The notes beneath the pieces are model-generated. The model was not told where the DNA came from and ran no database searches. It saw only the letters and a list, made by a program, of their open reading frames with translations. A DNA stretch of 64,000 bases from Microbacterium sp. Leaf320 (GTDB lineage: Bacteria > Actinomycetota > Actinomycetes > Actinomycetales > Microbacteriaceae): contig NZ_LMOD01000002.1 in the NCBI RefSeq assembly GCF_001423485.1, forward strand, positions 950,520 to 1,014,519, in the 5' to 3' direction. This document shows positions 33,714-42,389 of the stretch, in pieces (positions within the stretch are counted from its first letter, which is position 1; the number at the start of each line of letters is the position of its first letter). The position numbers were made by a program, and so were the translations under genes.

Positions 33714-35335
33714 GCGACACGACCGGCACGCCCCGCACGACGACCGCCCGCGACGACATCCTCGCCGGCCGCACGAGCCTCGGCATCGAGCTCGGCTCGA
33801 CGCGCATCAAGGCGTGCCTGATCGGATCCGACGCCACCGAGGTGCTCGCCACTGGCTCGTTCGCCTGGGAGAACCGACTCGAAGACGGACTCTGGACCTA
33901 CGCGATCGACGAGGTCTGGGCAGGCCTCCAGGCGGCATACGCCGGTCTCGTCGCGGACGCGGAGAACCGCCACGGCGTGCGCCCCGAGACGTTCGGCGCC
34001 ATCGGCATCTCGGCCATGATGCACGGGTATCTCGCGTTCGACGCGCAGGGCGAGCTGCTCACGCCGTTCCGCACCTGGCGCAACACCAACACAGGTGTCG
34101 CGGCGGCCGAGCTGACCGAGCTGCTCGGCGTGAACATCCCGCTCCGCTGGTCGATCGCCCACCTGCACCAGGCGGTCGTCGACGGCGAGGAGCACGTGCC
34201 CCAGCTCGACTTCGTCACCACCCTCGCGGGCTACGTGCACACACGCCTGACCGGCGAACGCGTGCTCGGAGTCGGCGACGCCTCGGGCATGTTCCCGATC
34301 GACTCGGCGGCCGGCGACTACGACGAGCGGATGCTGCAGGCGTACGACGCCCTCGCTGCACACCGTCTTCCCGCGAGCGCACGAGAGCTGCTCCCGACAG
34401 TCCTCCCCGCCGGCTCCGCGGCAGGAACGCTCACGGCCGAGGGGGCGGCGCTCCTCGATCCGACCGGTGCGCTGACGCCCGGCATCCCGCTCTGCCCACC
34501 CGAGGGCGATGCCGGCACCGGCATGGTGGCGACGAACTCGGTGTCTCCGCGCACGGGCAACGTCTCTGCGGGCACCAGCATCTTCGCGATGGTCGTGCTC
34601 GAGCATCCGCTGGCCGAGGTGCATCACGAGCTCGACCTCGTGACGACCCCCGCCGGTGACGCCGTCGCCATGGTGCATTGCAACAACGGCGCCAGCGAGC
34701 TCGCTGCCTGGGCAGGGCTCTTCACCCGCTTCTCGGCCGCTGCGGGGCAGCCGCTGAGCGACGATGCCGTCTTCGACACGCTCTTCCGCGAGGCCCTCGA
34801 CGGAGAGGCGGATGCCGGTGGGCTGCTCGCCTACAACCACCTCGCAGGTGAGCCGATCGCCGGCCTCACCGAGGGGCGCCCGCTCTTCGTGCGCACCCCC
34901 GACAGCGCCTTCACGCTGGCGAACTTCATGCGCTCGCAGCTCTACGGCGTCTTCGGCACGCTGGCGCTCGGGATGCAGGTGCTCGCCGCCGAGGGCGTCG
35001 AACTCGACCGCATGTTCGCGCACGGGGGCATGTTCCGCACCGCGGGGGTCGCGCAGCGCTTCCTGGCCGGAGCCCTCGGCGCCCCGGTCGCGGTGGGCGA
35101 ACTCGCCTCCGAGGGCGGGGCGTGGGGCATCGCCGTACTCGCGTCGTACCTCGCGCACGCCGACTCGGTGTCGCTGGGCGAGTACCTCGAGCGCGACGTC
35201 TTCGCCTCGGCATCGCTCGCGGTCGCCGACCCCGACCCCGCCGACGTCGCCGGCTTCACCACCTACCTCGACCGCTACCGCGCCGGCCTCGCCGTCGAAG
35301 CCGCTGCGACCACCGCTCTCCCTCCCGGTCGCTGA
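33710..35335 (+). CDS. araB: FGGY-family L-ribulokinase (xylulokinase-like sequence)
   Basis: A 541-residue FGGY sugar kinase. The N-terminal phosphate-1 motif is LGIELGSTRIKACLIG, followed by ISAMMHGYLAFD, and the C-terminal domain has GGMFRTAGVAQRFLAGALGAPVAVG. The sequence resembles the actinobacterial xylulokinase-like ribulokinase branch rather than E. coli AraB, but position between araD and araA with a 4-bp overlap points to ATP-dependent phosphorylation of L-ribulose. A xylulokinase role is the alternative. The gene ends GGTCGCTGA, just at the edge of a family-1 palindromic repeat. Confidence 0.88.
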   Translation: MSDTTGTPRTTTARDDILAGRTSLGIELGSTRIKACLIGSDATEVLATGSFAWENRLEDGLWTYAIDEVWAGLQAAYAGLVADAENRHGVRPETFGAIGISAMMHGYLAFDAQGELLTPFRTWRNTNTGVAAAELTELLGVNIPLRWSIAHLHQAVVDGEEHVPQLDFVTTLAGYVHTRLTGERVLGVGDASGMFPIDSAAGDYDERMLQAYDALAAHRLPASARELLPTVLPAGSAAGTLTAEGAALLDPTGALTPGIPLCPPEGDAGTGMVATNSVSPRTGNVSAGTSIFAMVVLEHPLAEVHHELDLVTTPAGDAVAMVHCNNGASELAAWAGLFTRFSAAAGQPLSDDAVFDTLFREALDGEADAGGLLAYNHLAGEPIAGLTEGRPLFVRTPDSAFTLANFMRSQLYGVFGTLALGMQVLAAEGVELDRMFAHGGMFRTAGVAQRFLAGALGAPVAVGELASEGGAWGIAVLASYLAHADSVSLGEYLERDVFASASLAVADPDPADVAGFTTYLDRYRAGLAVEAAATTALPPGR

Positions 35336-35394
35336 CGTTTCGACTCGCTCCGCTCGCTCAACGACCGGGCGGATGCGGCTCCTCGCTCAACGAC
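35336..35394. repeat. Family-1 palindromic repeat, degenerate copy
   Basis: The arm 35336-35366 ends with CGCTCGCTCAACGACC and a shorter arm CCTCGCTCAACGAC lies at 35381-35394, both in the same orientation. They fill most of the gap between araB and araA. Confidence 0.75.
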
Positions 35395-35413
35395 AGAATC
35401 TGAAAGGCCTCTC

Positions 35414-36937
35414 ATGCCCCGCACTCCGCTCACCACCTCGCTCGACGGCTACGAGGTCTGGTTCCTCACCGGCAGCCAGCACCTCTACGGCCCCGAGACG
35501 CTCGCGCAGGTCGCCAAGCAGTCGCAGGAGATCGCCCGCATCCTCGACGAGGCCGGCGAGGTTCCGGTCACCATCGTCTGGAAGCCGGTGCTGACCGATG
35601 CCGCGGCCATCAAGCGCACGGCCCTCGAGGCCAACGCCGACGACAGGGTCATCGGCCTGATCGCGTGGATGCACACGTTCAGCCCGGCGAAGATGTGGAT
35701 CGCGGGTCTCGACGCCCTGCAGAAGCCGCTCGCCCACCTGCACACGCAGGCGAACGTCGAGCTGCCGTGGGCCGACATCGACTTCGACTTCATGAACCTG
35801 AACCAGGCGGCGCACGGCGACCGCGAGTTCGGCTACATCCAGACGCGCCTCGGCGTGCCCCGCAAGACCGTCGTCGGTCACGCGAGCGACCCGCGCGTGC
35901 GCCAGGAGATCGCGACGTGGCAGCGTGCGGCCGCCGGCCTCGCGGCATCCCGTTCGCTGAAGCTCGCCCGCTTCGGCGACAACATGCGCTTCGTCGCCGT
36001 CACCGAGGGCGACAAGACCGAGGCCGAGCTGCGCTTCGGCGTGCAGGTCAACACCTGGGGCGTGAACGACCTGGCGGATGCCGTCGCCGCGGCATCCGAC
36101 TCCGAGATCGACGCCCTCGTGGCCGAGTACGAAGAGCTGTACGAGGTCGTGCCCGAGCTACGTCGCGGTGGTGACCGCCACCAGTCGCTGCGCGACGGAG
36201 CCGCGATCGAGATCGGTCTGCGGACGTTCCTCGAGGAGGGCGGCTTCGGCGCCTTCACCACCTCGTTCGAAGACCTCGGCGCCCTGAAGCAGCTGCCGGG
36301 CCTCGCGGTGCAGCGGCTGATGGCCGAGGGCTACGGCTTCGGTGCGGAGGGCGACTGGAAGACGGCGATCCTCGTGCGCGTCGCCAATGTGATGGGTGCG
36401 GGTCTGCCCGGTGGTGCGAGCCTCATGGAGGACTACACCTACGACATGACTCCCGGCGACGAGCTGATCCTCGGGGCGCACATGCTCGAGGTCTCGCCCT
36501 CGCTGACAACCGCCAAGCCGACCCTCGAGATCCACCCGCTGGGCATCGGCGGCAAGGACGACCCGGTGCGCCTGGTCTTCACCGCCGACCCCGGCCCCGC
36601 GATCGTCGTCGCGCTCAGCGACATGCGCGACCGGTTCCGCCTCACCGCCAACGTCGTCGAGAACGTTCCGCCGCGCCAGTCGCTGCCGAAGCTGCCGGTC
36701 GGCCGCGCCGTCTGGAAGCCGCAGCCCGACTTCAACACCTCGGCCGCCGCGTGGCTCACCGCGGGTGCCGCGCACCACACCGTCATGTCGACCGCAGTCG
36801 GGCTCGAGGCCTTCCGCGACTTCGCCGAGATGGCCGAGGTCGAGCTGCTCGTGATCGACGATGCGACGACGCTCCCCGAGTTCCAGAAGCAGGTCCGCTG
36901 GAACCAGGCGTACTACCGACTGGCGCAGGGGCTGTGA
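35414..36937 (+). CDS. araA: L-arabinose isomerase
   Basis: A 507-residue enzyme of the expected length that isomerises L-arabinose to L-ribulose in the cytosol. Recognisable blocks are [51 protein letters not shown] (with His), [40 protein letters not shown] (metal-binding Glu) and MEDYTYDM with a later metal-ligand His in [11 protein letters not shown]. It follows araD and araB behind a palindromic repeat and overlaps the epimerase gene (TGATG at 36935-36939). Confidence 0.97.
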   Translation: MPRTPLTTSLDGYEVWFLTGSQHLYGPETLAQVAKQSQEIARILDEAGEVPVTIVWKPVLTDAAAIKRTALEANADDRVIGLIAWMHTFSPAKMWIAGLDALQKPLAHLHTQANVELPWADIDFDFMNLNQAAHGDREFGYIQTRLGVPRKTVVGHASDPRVRQEIATWQRAAAGLAASRSLKLARFGDNMRFVAVTEGDKTEAELRFGVQVNTWGVNDLADAVAAASDSEIDALVAEYEELYEVVPELRRGGDRHQSLRDGAAIEIGLRTFLEEGGFGAFTTSFEDLGALKQLPGLAVQRLMAEGYGFGAEGDWKTAILVRVANVMGAGLPGGASLMEDYTYDMTPGDELILGAHMLEVSPSLTTAKPTLEIHPLGIGGKDDPVRLVFTADPGPAIVVALSDMRDRFRLTANVVENVPPRQSLPKLPVGRAVWKPQPDFNTSAAAWLTAGAAHHTVMSTAVGLEAFRDFAEMAEVELLVIDDATTLPEFQKQVRWNQAYYRLAQGL

Positions 36938-37896
36938 TGGTCGACGTCTCTTCGACCACCGTCGACCTCGCGACGGCAGCGCGACCGCGCTCCGGTCGCC
37001 AGCTGCGCATCGCCGGACACGGCTATGAGGCGGTCATCGCGAGCGTCGGCGCATCGCTGCGCATGCTGACCTTCGACGGGCGCGACCTGGTCGTGCCGTT
37101 CGAGGCCGACGAGGTGCGGCCCGGATACCGCGGCACCACTCTCGCGCCGTGGCCCAACCGCATCGTCGACGGTCGCTACACGTTCGGCGGCGTCGAGCAT
37201 CAGCTGGCGCTCACTGAACCCGCCCGTGGCCAGGCGCTGCACGGCCTGCTCTCGTGGGCCGAGTTCGAGGATCGTCTCGTGCTCGACGACCGGGTCGTGC
37301 TCGCGGCCGTGATCGAGTCGCAGACGGGGTACCCGTTCCGCGTCGAGGTCGAGACCGAGTACCGCATCGACTCCGACGGACTGCATCAGACCGTCACGGC
37401 GCACAACCTCGGGGCGGATGCTGCGCCCTGGGGCACCGGACCGCATCCGTATCTGGTCGCCGGCCCCGACGGCCGGGTGGACGACTGGACGCTCACCCTG
37501 CCTGCATCCGAGGTGCTCACCGTCACCGACGACCGGCTGAGCCCGGTGGCCGTCGAGGGTGTGGCCGAGCATCCGCAGTGGGACTTCCGCGCTGCGCGCC
37601 CGATCGCCGACGTCTTCATCGACCACGCTTTCACGGGTCTCGACCGCGATGGCGGTGTCGCCGAGGTGCGGCTGGTGACGGATGCCGGCACCGGCGTCGC
37701 GATGACGTTCGACGAGCGCTGCCCGTGGGTGCAGGTGCACACGGCCGACAACCCCGAGATCGAGGCGATCCACCGCATCGGCCTGGCGGTCGAGCCCATG
37801 ACCTGCCCGCCGGATGCCTTCAACTCAGCGACGGACCTCGTCGTGCTCGAACCGGGCGCCACGCACGCGGCATCCTGGCGTATCACCGCGGTCTGA
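36937..37896 (+). CDS. galM: Aldose 1-epimerase (mutarotase)
   Basis: A 319-residue galactose-mutarotase-fold protein. Diagnostic motifs are TLAPWPNRIVDGRYTFGG, ARGQALHGLLSW (active-site His), WGTGPHPYLVAG (second His) and the C-terminal LAVEPMTCPPDAFNS with the catalytic Glu. It interconverts sugar anomers and so supplies AraA with the right form of L-arabinose freed by the arabinofuranosidases. It is the last gene of araDBA-galM by the 1-bp stop/start overlap. The downstream region is a repeat array rather than a classical terminator. Confidence 0.93.
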   Translation: MVDVSSTTVDLATAARPRSGRQLRIAGHGYEAVIASVGASLRMLTFDGRDLVVPFEADEVRPGYRGTTLAPWPNRIVDGRYTFGGVEHQLALTEPARGQALHGLLSWAEFEDRLVLDDRVVLAAVIESQTGYPFRVEVETEYRIDSDGLHQTVTAHNLGADAAPWGTGPHPYLVAGPDGRVDDWTLTLPASEVLTVTDDRLSPVAVEGVAEHPQWDFRAARPIADVFIDHAFTGLDRDGGVAEVRLVTDAGTGVAMTFDERCPWVQVHTADNPEIEAIHRIGLAVEPMTCPPDAFNSATDLVVLEPGATHAASWRITAV

Positions 37897-37910
37897 GGCG
37901 CGTCGCCGGC

Positions 37911-38108
37911 TTCCGGTCGCAGTTCGTGCCGCTGGCGGTGTGGCTCGATCGTTCCGGTCGCACTTTGTGCCGCTGGTGATGTGGCTCGATCGTTCCGGTC
38001 GCACTTTGTGCCGCCGGTACGACGCAGGCGCGGCACGAACTGCGACCGGAATGCCGTCGTGGGTCAGGCGCGGCACGAACTGCGACCGGAATGCCGTCGC
38101 GGGTCAGG
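37911..38108. repeat. Tandem-and-inverted repeat array (family 2)
   Basis: Three direct copies of a 41-bp unit begin at 37911, 37952 and 37993 (the third truncated), each starting TTCCGGTCGCA. Two inverted copies with a 40-bp period follow at 38029-38108, containing GGCACGAACTGCGACCGGAA. Direct and inverted halves share a 22-bp core, so the RNA can fold into nested stems. The array lies between two convergent genes and its last base pairs overlap the stop of the DJ-1-type gene. Confidence 0.9.
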
Positions 38109-38769
38109 CGAGAGCTGCGACCAGCGCCTGGGCGGCGGATGCCGACGACTGCGGGTTCTGTCCGGTGATGAGCAGTCCGTCGACGATCGTGTGATCGCTC
38201 CACGGATCGGTCACCTCGACGTCGGCCCCGAGGGCGCGCAGCGAGGTCTCGAGCAGGAACGGTGCGCGGTCGGCGAGGCCGCCGATGCGCTCCTCCTCGT
38301 CGGAGAACCCGGTGATGCGGCGGCCGGCGACGATCGGCTCACCAGCGGAATCGAGTGCGGGCAGCAGTGCGGCGAGCCCGTGGCAGACTGCGGCGAGAGG
38401 GCGGCCTGCGGCGACGGTCGCCGAGATGAGAGCTGCCGAATCGGCATCCACCGCGAGGTCCTGCATGGGGCCGTGGCCACCGGGGTAGTAGACCGCCGCG
38501 AAGTCGGAGCTGTCGACGGCGGCGAGCACCAGGGGAGTGGTGAGCCCCGAGATCTCAGCGAGAGCGGCGGCATCGCCCTCGCCCAGGCTCGCAGTGTCGG
38601 CGACCGGCTCGACGCCGCCGGGAGTCGCGAACACGACGTCGTGCCCGGCTTCGGTGAGCAGGCGGTAGGGCGCGAGCAGTTCTTCGGCCCAGTAGCCGGT
38701 GGGGTGCTCGGTGCCGTCGGACAGGGTCCAGGTGCGGGCGCCGGTGACGACGAAGAGGACGGATGACAT
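38104..38769 (-). CDS. DJ-1/PfpI-family protein (Hsp31-like glutamine-amidotransferase fold)
   Basis: A 221-residue DJ-1/PfpI protein. The nucleophile elbow is AAVCHGLAALLP with Cys129-His130, and the conserved acidic residue is in GYWAEELLAPY near residue 29. Length and the Glu-Cys-His set fit the Hsp31-like class, often credited with glyoxalase III or protein-deglycase activity. It is divergent from a LysR regulator over a 94-bp region with phased repeats, so it is probably induced by a reactive carbonyl or similar signal. The stop codon lies in the last unit of the family-2 repeat array, suggesting the array inserted or expanded up to the gene. Confidence 0.88.
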   Translation of the reverse strand: MSSVLFVVTGARTWTLSDGTEHPTGYWAEELLAPYRLLTEAGHDVVFATPGGVEPVADTASLGEGDAAALAEISGLTTPLVLAAVDSSDFAAVYYPGGHGPMQDLAVDADSAALISATVAAGRPLAAVCHGLAALLPALDSAGEPIVAGRRITGFSDEEERIGGLADRAPFLLETSLRALGADVEVTDPWSDHTIVDGLLITGQNPQSSASAAQALVAALA

Positions 38770-38843
38770 GGATGCTCCCAAGGGTTCGGACGACGGATGC
38801 CGTGCGGATGCGATATCCGGGACAACCACGACCGATGAAACCA

Positions 38844-38884
38844 GATTCCGATAGATTGCCGATATGAGCAATCGGATTACCGAT
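38844..38884. promoter_or_regulatory. Three phased GATTNCCGAT repeats in the LysR promoter
   Basis: GATTCCGAT (38844-38852), GATTGCCGAT (38854-38863) and GATTACCGAT (38875-38884) lie 10 and 21 bp apart, so on one helix face. They overlap the LysR -10 (TAGATT 38852-38857, 6 nt before the ATG) and its first codons, consistent with autoregulation. Confidence 0.6.
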
Positions 38885-39763
38885 GGGCTGCAGGACCTCG
38901 GGCTGTGGCGCACCTTTCTCGCCGCGTACCGATCGGGCTCGGTGTCCGCTGCCGCGCGCGTGCTGGGACTCGCGCAGTCCTCGGTGACGACGCAGCTTCA
39001 GGCGCTGGAGGCGAGCGTCGGCGAGCCGCTGTTCGTGCGTCATGCCCGCGGCATCCGTCCGACGCCCCGCGCCGACGAGCTCGCCGCGCGAGTCGCCGGT
39101 CCTCTCGACGAGCTGGCGGATGCTCTCGGCACGCGCCCCGCCGCCGAACCGCCGATCGTGCGCCTGGGCGGGGCTGCCGAGTTCCTCGCGCGCGTCGCCG
39201 TGCCCGCTCTCGCGCCGGCCGTCGCAGACGGACTGCGAGTCACCGTGTCGGCGGGCCTCGCCGACGATCTTCTCGACGACCTCAGAGTCGGCAGCCTCGA
39301 CCTGGTGGTCTCGGCAGTGCGGCCACGCGGTCGCTCGCTGCCCAGCCTGCCGTTCTTCGATGAGGAGTTCGCGCTCGTCGCCGCCCCGTCGCTGGGGATC
39401 GCGCCGTCGCCGCACCTGAGACCGGATCCTCTCGGCGAGGTTCCCCTGCTCGCCTACGCGCGGGATGTCCCGATCCTCCGGCGGTATTGGCGTCACACCT
39501 TCGGCATCCGTCTCGAGCGAGAGCCCGCGCTCGTGGTCGCCGATCTGCGCGCGCTCGCCGCCGCTGCCGTCGCAGGCGCGGGTGTGACGGTGTTGCCGAC
39601 CTATCTGATCGCCGACGAACTCGCCGACGGCCGACTCGTGGTGCTGCGCGAGACCGATGACCCGCCCATCAACACCCTGCACCTCGTGCGGCGGCCTGGG
39701 CCGTTGTCCGAGGGGGTCGCGCTCGTCGAGCGCACGCTGCGCGCGGCGGTCGTCGGCCTCTGA
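38864..39763 (+). CDS. LysR-family transcriptional regulator
   Basis: A 299-residue LysR protein. The winged helix covers residues 1-65 with FLAAYRSGSVSAAARVLGLAQSSVTTQLQALEASVGEPLFVRH, and the substrate-binding domain follows. It is divergent from the DJ-1-type gene, the usual LysR arrangement, and probably activates it. TAGATT ends 6 nt before the ATG, so the message appears leaderless and the start is well supported. Confidence 0.93.
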   Translation: MSNRITDGLQDLGLWRTFLAAYRSGSVSAAARVLGLAQSSVTTQLQALEASVGEPLFVRHARGIRPTPRADELAARVAGPLDELADALGTRPAAEPPIVRLGGAAEFLARVAVPALAPAVADGLRVTVSAGLADDLLDDLRVGSLDLVVSAVRPRGRSLPSLPFFDEEFALVAAPSLGIAPSPHLRPDPLGEVPLLAYARDVPILRRYWRHTFGIRLEREPALVVADLRALAAAAVAGAGVTVLPTYLIADELADGRLVVLRETDDPPINTLHLVRRPGPLSEGVALVERTLRAAVVGL

Positions 39764-39787
39764 CCGGCGTCACGGACGTCCCTCGAC

Positions 39788-39876
39788 CGGTGCGGGGTCA
39801 GTTCTGCATCCGCTTGTCGGTGTGGGGTCAGTTCTGCAGTCGAAACCCTCGATTCCGATGCGTTTCTGACCCCGCA
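39788..39876. repeat. Short direct/inverted repeat cluster (family 3)
   Basis: CGGTGCGGGGTCAGTTCTGC (39788-39807) and CGGTGTGGGGTCAGTTCTGC (39818-39837) repeat with a 30-bp period, and the inverted TCTGACCCCGCA lies at 39865-39876. The layout (direct copies then an inverted one between convergent genes) mirrors the array at 37.9 kb, but the sequence differs. Confidence 0.75.
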
Positions 39877-39917
39877 TGGCGGCGCCGGCCGGCGGCAGCC
39901 CCGGCAGACCCGCCGCC

Positions 39918-40505
39918 TCAGCGGGCGAGCCAGCGGCGCAGCGTGCGCGTGACGAACGGCAGCACCCAGTAGGCCATGATCGGGGTCAGCACCGCTGTCG
40001 TCGCCAGCACGCGCAGCCAGATCGGCAGCTCGTTCCAGCCGGGAACCGGGCTCATCGCATAGGTGAAGGCGAGGTTGACGGGGAAGAATCCGAGCCAGAT
40101 CGACACGGCCTGCTTCCACCGCGGGGGAGTGCTGACCATCGCGACCGTGGTCGTCGACCCGTCGGCGCGGGGCAGGGTGATCGTGTCGGTGGTCGGCTCG
40201 TCGAACCAGCCCTCGATGCCGGTGCGGCGCTTCACGCGCTCGCTGCGCACGAACTGGTCGCCGGTCGACTTCCACCACTCGCGCTCACCGGACTGCTCCC
40301 AGGCGATCAGCGACTTCTCGTCGGTGAAGCGGTAGAGCATGTGCCAGACGTGCGAGTCCTCGCCGTCGCGCACCCATCCTGATCCGAGGAATCCCGGATA
40401 CCGGTGGGCGAGATTCACGCCGGTCTGCACCCATGCCGTGGCGGCGGCCACGTGCTCGGGGTCGACCTCGCGGCGGATGGAGACGGTGATGGGTTCGCTG
40501 GACAT
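39918..40505 (-). CDS. Antibiotic-biosynthesis-monooxygenase-fold protein with membrane helices
   Basis: A 195-residue protein. The N-terminal 100 residues form an ABM (dimeric alpha-beta barrel) domain with ITVSIRREVDPEH and the paired aromatic segment HVWHMLYRFTDEKSLIAWEQS. The C-terminal 85 residues hold two likely membrane helices (AVSIWLGFFPVNLAFTYAM and VLATTAVLTPIMAYWVLPFV) and a basic tail. Such ABM plus two-helix proteins are common in actinobacteria, with unknown function. GAGGAC before the ATG serves as ribosome site. The gene is convergent with lysR and divergent from the thiolase. Confidence 0.85.
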   Translation of the reverse strand: MSSEPITVSIRREVDPEHVAAATAWVQTGVNLAHRYPGFLGSGWVRDGEDSHVWHMLYRFTDEKSLIAWEQSGEREWWKSTGDQFVRSERVKRRTGIEGWFDEPTTDTITLPRADGSTTTVAMVSTPPRWKQAVSIWLGFFPVNLAFTYAMSPVPGWNELPIWLRVLATTAVLTPIMAYWVLPFVTRTLRRWLAR

Positions 40506-40706
40506 GGTGCGGTCCTCGGAGAGTGCGGTCGCCCGGGTCACGGGCGCCTCGACGGTGGGGGATGCGCCGGGGTGCGGGCGCATCAACGATTGTATTTCGG
40601 ATGCGGTGGGTCGCCGCTCGTTTTCGCGGCGCGCGAAGACGGCATCCGTCGCTCCGACGCCAGCGGCATCCGCCCCTGACGCCGCGACAGGGAGAGAATG
40701 GGACGC

Positions 40707-41891
40707 ATGAGCACGCGCAGCGAAGCCGTCCTGATCGATGTCGTCCGAACCCCCGTCGGGCGGGGCAAGCCGGGTGGTGCCCTGTCGGGCGTGCATCCGG
40801 TCGATCTCGCGGCCGGAGCGCTCGCTGCGATCCTCGAACGCAGCGGCCTCGATTCCCGGCAGATCGACGACGTGCTGCTCGGCTGTGTGAGTCAGGTGGG
40901 CGACCAGTCGTCGAACATCGCCAGACAGGCCGTGCTCGCCGCCGGGTTCGACGAGTCGATCCCGGGGGCGACGATCGACCGTCAGTGCGGGTCGAGCCAG
41001 CAGGCCGTGCATTTCGCGGCGCAGGGGATCATCGCCGGCGCATACGACGCGGTCATCGTCGGCGGCGTCGAGTCGATGAGCAGGGTGCCTCTCGGGTCGT
41101 CTGCGGCCGGCGGAACTCCGATGTCGCCGCGGCTGCGGGAGCGATACCCCGAGGGTCTCGTCAATCAGGGCGTCTCGGCCGAGCTCATCGCCCAGCGCTG
41201 GAACCTCGATCGCGCAGCCCTCGACGCCTACGCGGCAGAATCGCACCGCCGCGCCGCCGCCGCGTGGACCGAGGGGTTCTTCGACCGCACGGTCATCCCG
41301 GTCGCGGAGGCCACGGATGCCGCGACCGATGAGACCGTCCGAGCCGGGACGACCGCTGAGGGACTCGCGGGACTTCAGCCGGCCTTCCGGACGGATGCGC
41401 TCGCCGCCCGATTCCCCGAGGTCGACTGGCGCATCACCCCCGGCAACTCGTCGCCGCTCACCGACGGAGCATCCGCCGCGCTGCTGATGAGCGCCGAGCG
41501 CGCCGAAGCCCTCGGGCTCACACCGCGGGCGAGATTCCACGCATTCACGGTGGTCGGAGACGACCCGCTCATGATGCTCACGGGGCCGATCCCCGCGACA
41601 CGTCGCATCCTCGAGCGCACCGGCCTCGCGATCGACGACCTCGACGCGTACGAGGTCAACGAGGCCTTCGCGTCGGTGCCGCTCGCCTGGGCGGCCGAGG
41701 TCGGGGCGGATGCCGCCAAGCTCAACCCGCGCGGAGGGGCGATCGCGCTCGGGCACGCCCTCGGCTCGTCGGGCACGCGCCTGCTCGGAACACTCGTCGA
41801 TCAGCTCGAGGCCGTCGGCGGGCGCTTCGGCCTGCAGACCATGTGCGAGGGCGGCGGCATGGCGAACGCGACGATCATCGAGCGGCTGTAG
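40707..41891 (+). CDS. Acetyl-CoA acetyltransferase (thiolase)
   Basis: A 394-residue thiolase. The nucleophilic Cys is in DRQCGSSQQAVHFAAQ at about residue 94, the catalytic His in NPRGGAIALGHALGSSG, and the second Cys in TMCEGGGMAN. Thiolases make or break beta-ketoacyl-CoA; without pathway neighbours the direction and chain length stay open. An ATG at 40698 (MGR-) is an equally legal start; 40707 is chosen because GGGAG lies too close to the earlier codon, but this is uncertain. A stem-loop terminator follows about 140 bp downstream. Confidence 0.9.
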   Translation: MSTRSEAVLIDVVRTPVGRGKPGGALSGVHPVDLAAGALAAILERSGLDSRQIDDVLLGCVSQVGDQSSNIARQAVLAAGFDESIPGATIDRQCGSSQQAVHFAAQGIIAGAYDAVIVGGVESMSRVPLGSSAAGGTPMSPRLRERYPEGLVNQGVSAELIAQRWNLDRAALDAYAAESHRRAAAAWTEGFFDRTVIPVAEATDAATDETVRAGTTAEGLAGLQPAFRTDALAARFPEVDWRITPGNSSPLTDGASAALLMSAERAEALGLTPRARFHAFTVVGDDPLMMLTGPIPATRRILERTGLAIDDLDAYEVNEAFASVPLAWAAEVGADAAKLNPRGGAIALGHALGSSGTRLLGTLVDQLEAVGGRFGLQTMCEGGGMANATIIERL

Positions 41892-42032
41892 CCGCGGCAT
41901 CCGGCCCGGCGTCCGGCGTACCCGTGCCGAGTCGGTGTGCGCTTCACATGTCAGAAAACCTCAGATTCGTACTTGCGAAGCGCATTCGAACTTCTGAAGC
42001 GCCCGCGCTGGGTCGACCTCGAACAAAGAGAA

Positions 42033-42062
42033 GACCCCCGCCGACCCGATTCGGCGGGGGTC
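42033..42062 (+). terminator. Hairpin terminator after the thiolase gene
   Basis: GACCCCCGCCGA (42033-42044) pairs perfectly with TCGGCGGGGGTC (42051-42062), loop 6 nt. The wider gap 41892-42389 holds this terminator, an AT-richer stretch at 41945-41995 with no recognised feature, and the operators at 42232-42310. Confidence 0.85.
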
Positions 42063-42231
42063 CTTCGCGGTGTGTCACCGCAACGGGAGCAGACGCTCAC
42101 CGTGGTGCGCGGATGACGTGACTACCCGATCCGGTCTGAGTCTGTGTCCGCGCATCTGCATTTCTAGTCGGCGAAGGTGTCCGGACGGTGAACGCGGCGA
42201 TAAATCCTCATCGGCGCGGAGGCGGGCATCT

Positions 42232-42310
42232 GGAAGCGCTTGCGACTTTCGGCCAGCAGCATCCCGGACATCCCCGACTTTTCGCCACAGCAATGCTGCA
42301 AGCGCTTGCA
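42232..42310 (+). promoter_or_regulatory. Two AAGCGCTTGC operators before the amylopullulanase
   Basis: TGCAAGCGCTTGCA (42297-42310) is a perfect 14-bp palindrome and GGAAGCGCTTGCGA (42232-42245) a close copy, 65 bp apart centre to centre. CAAGCGCTTG-like palindromes are typical of LacI-type maltose regulators, which fits starch-gene control. The regulator is not in the window. Confidence 0.75.
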
Positions 42311-42389
42311 GTCCTCACTCCCGCCCTGCTAGCTTCACTCGCAAGCCTTCGGACACGTCGTCGTGTCCGCGCCACCCAGGGAGCATCAC

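Noticed and set aside
37911..38108. CRISPR array
   Set aside because: Units abut with no unique spacers, some are inverted, and there are no cas genes nearby.
40698..40706. ATG at 40698 as the thiolase start
   Set aside because: Only 3 nt separate it from GGGAG; 40707 is preferred, though the evidence is thin and the difference is three residues.
41892..42389. A small gene in the gap before the amylopullulanase
   Set aside because: Short open frames here overlap a terminator and operator palindromes and show no ribosome site or recognisable product.
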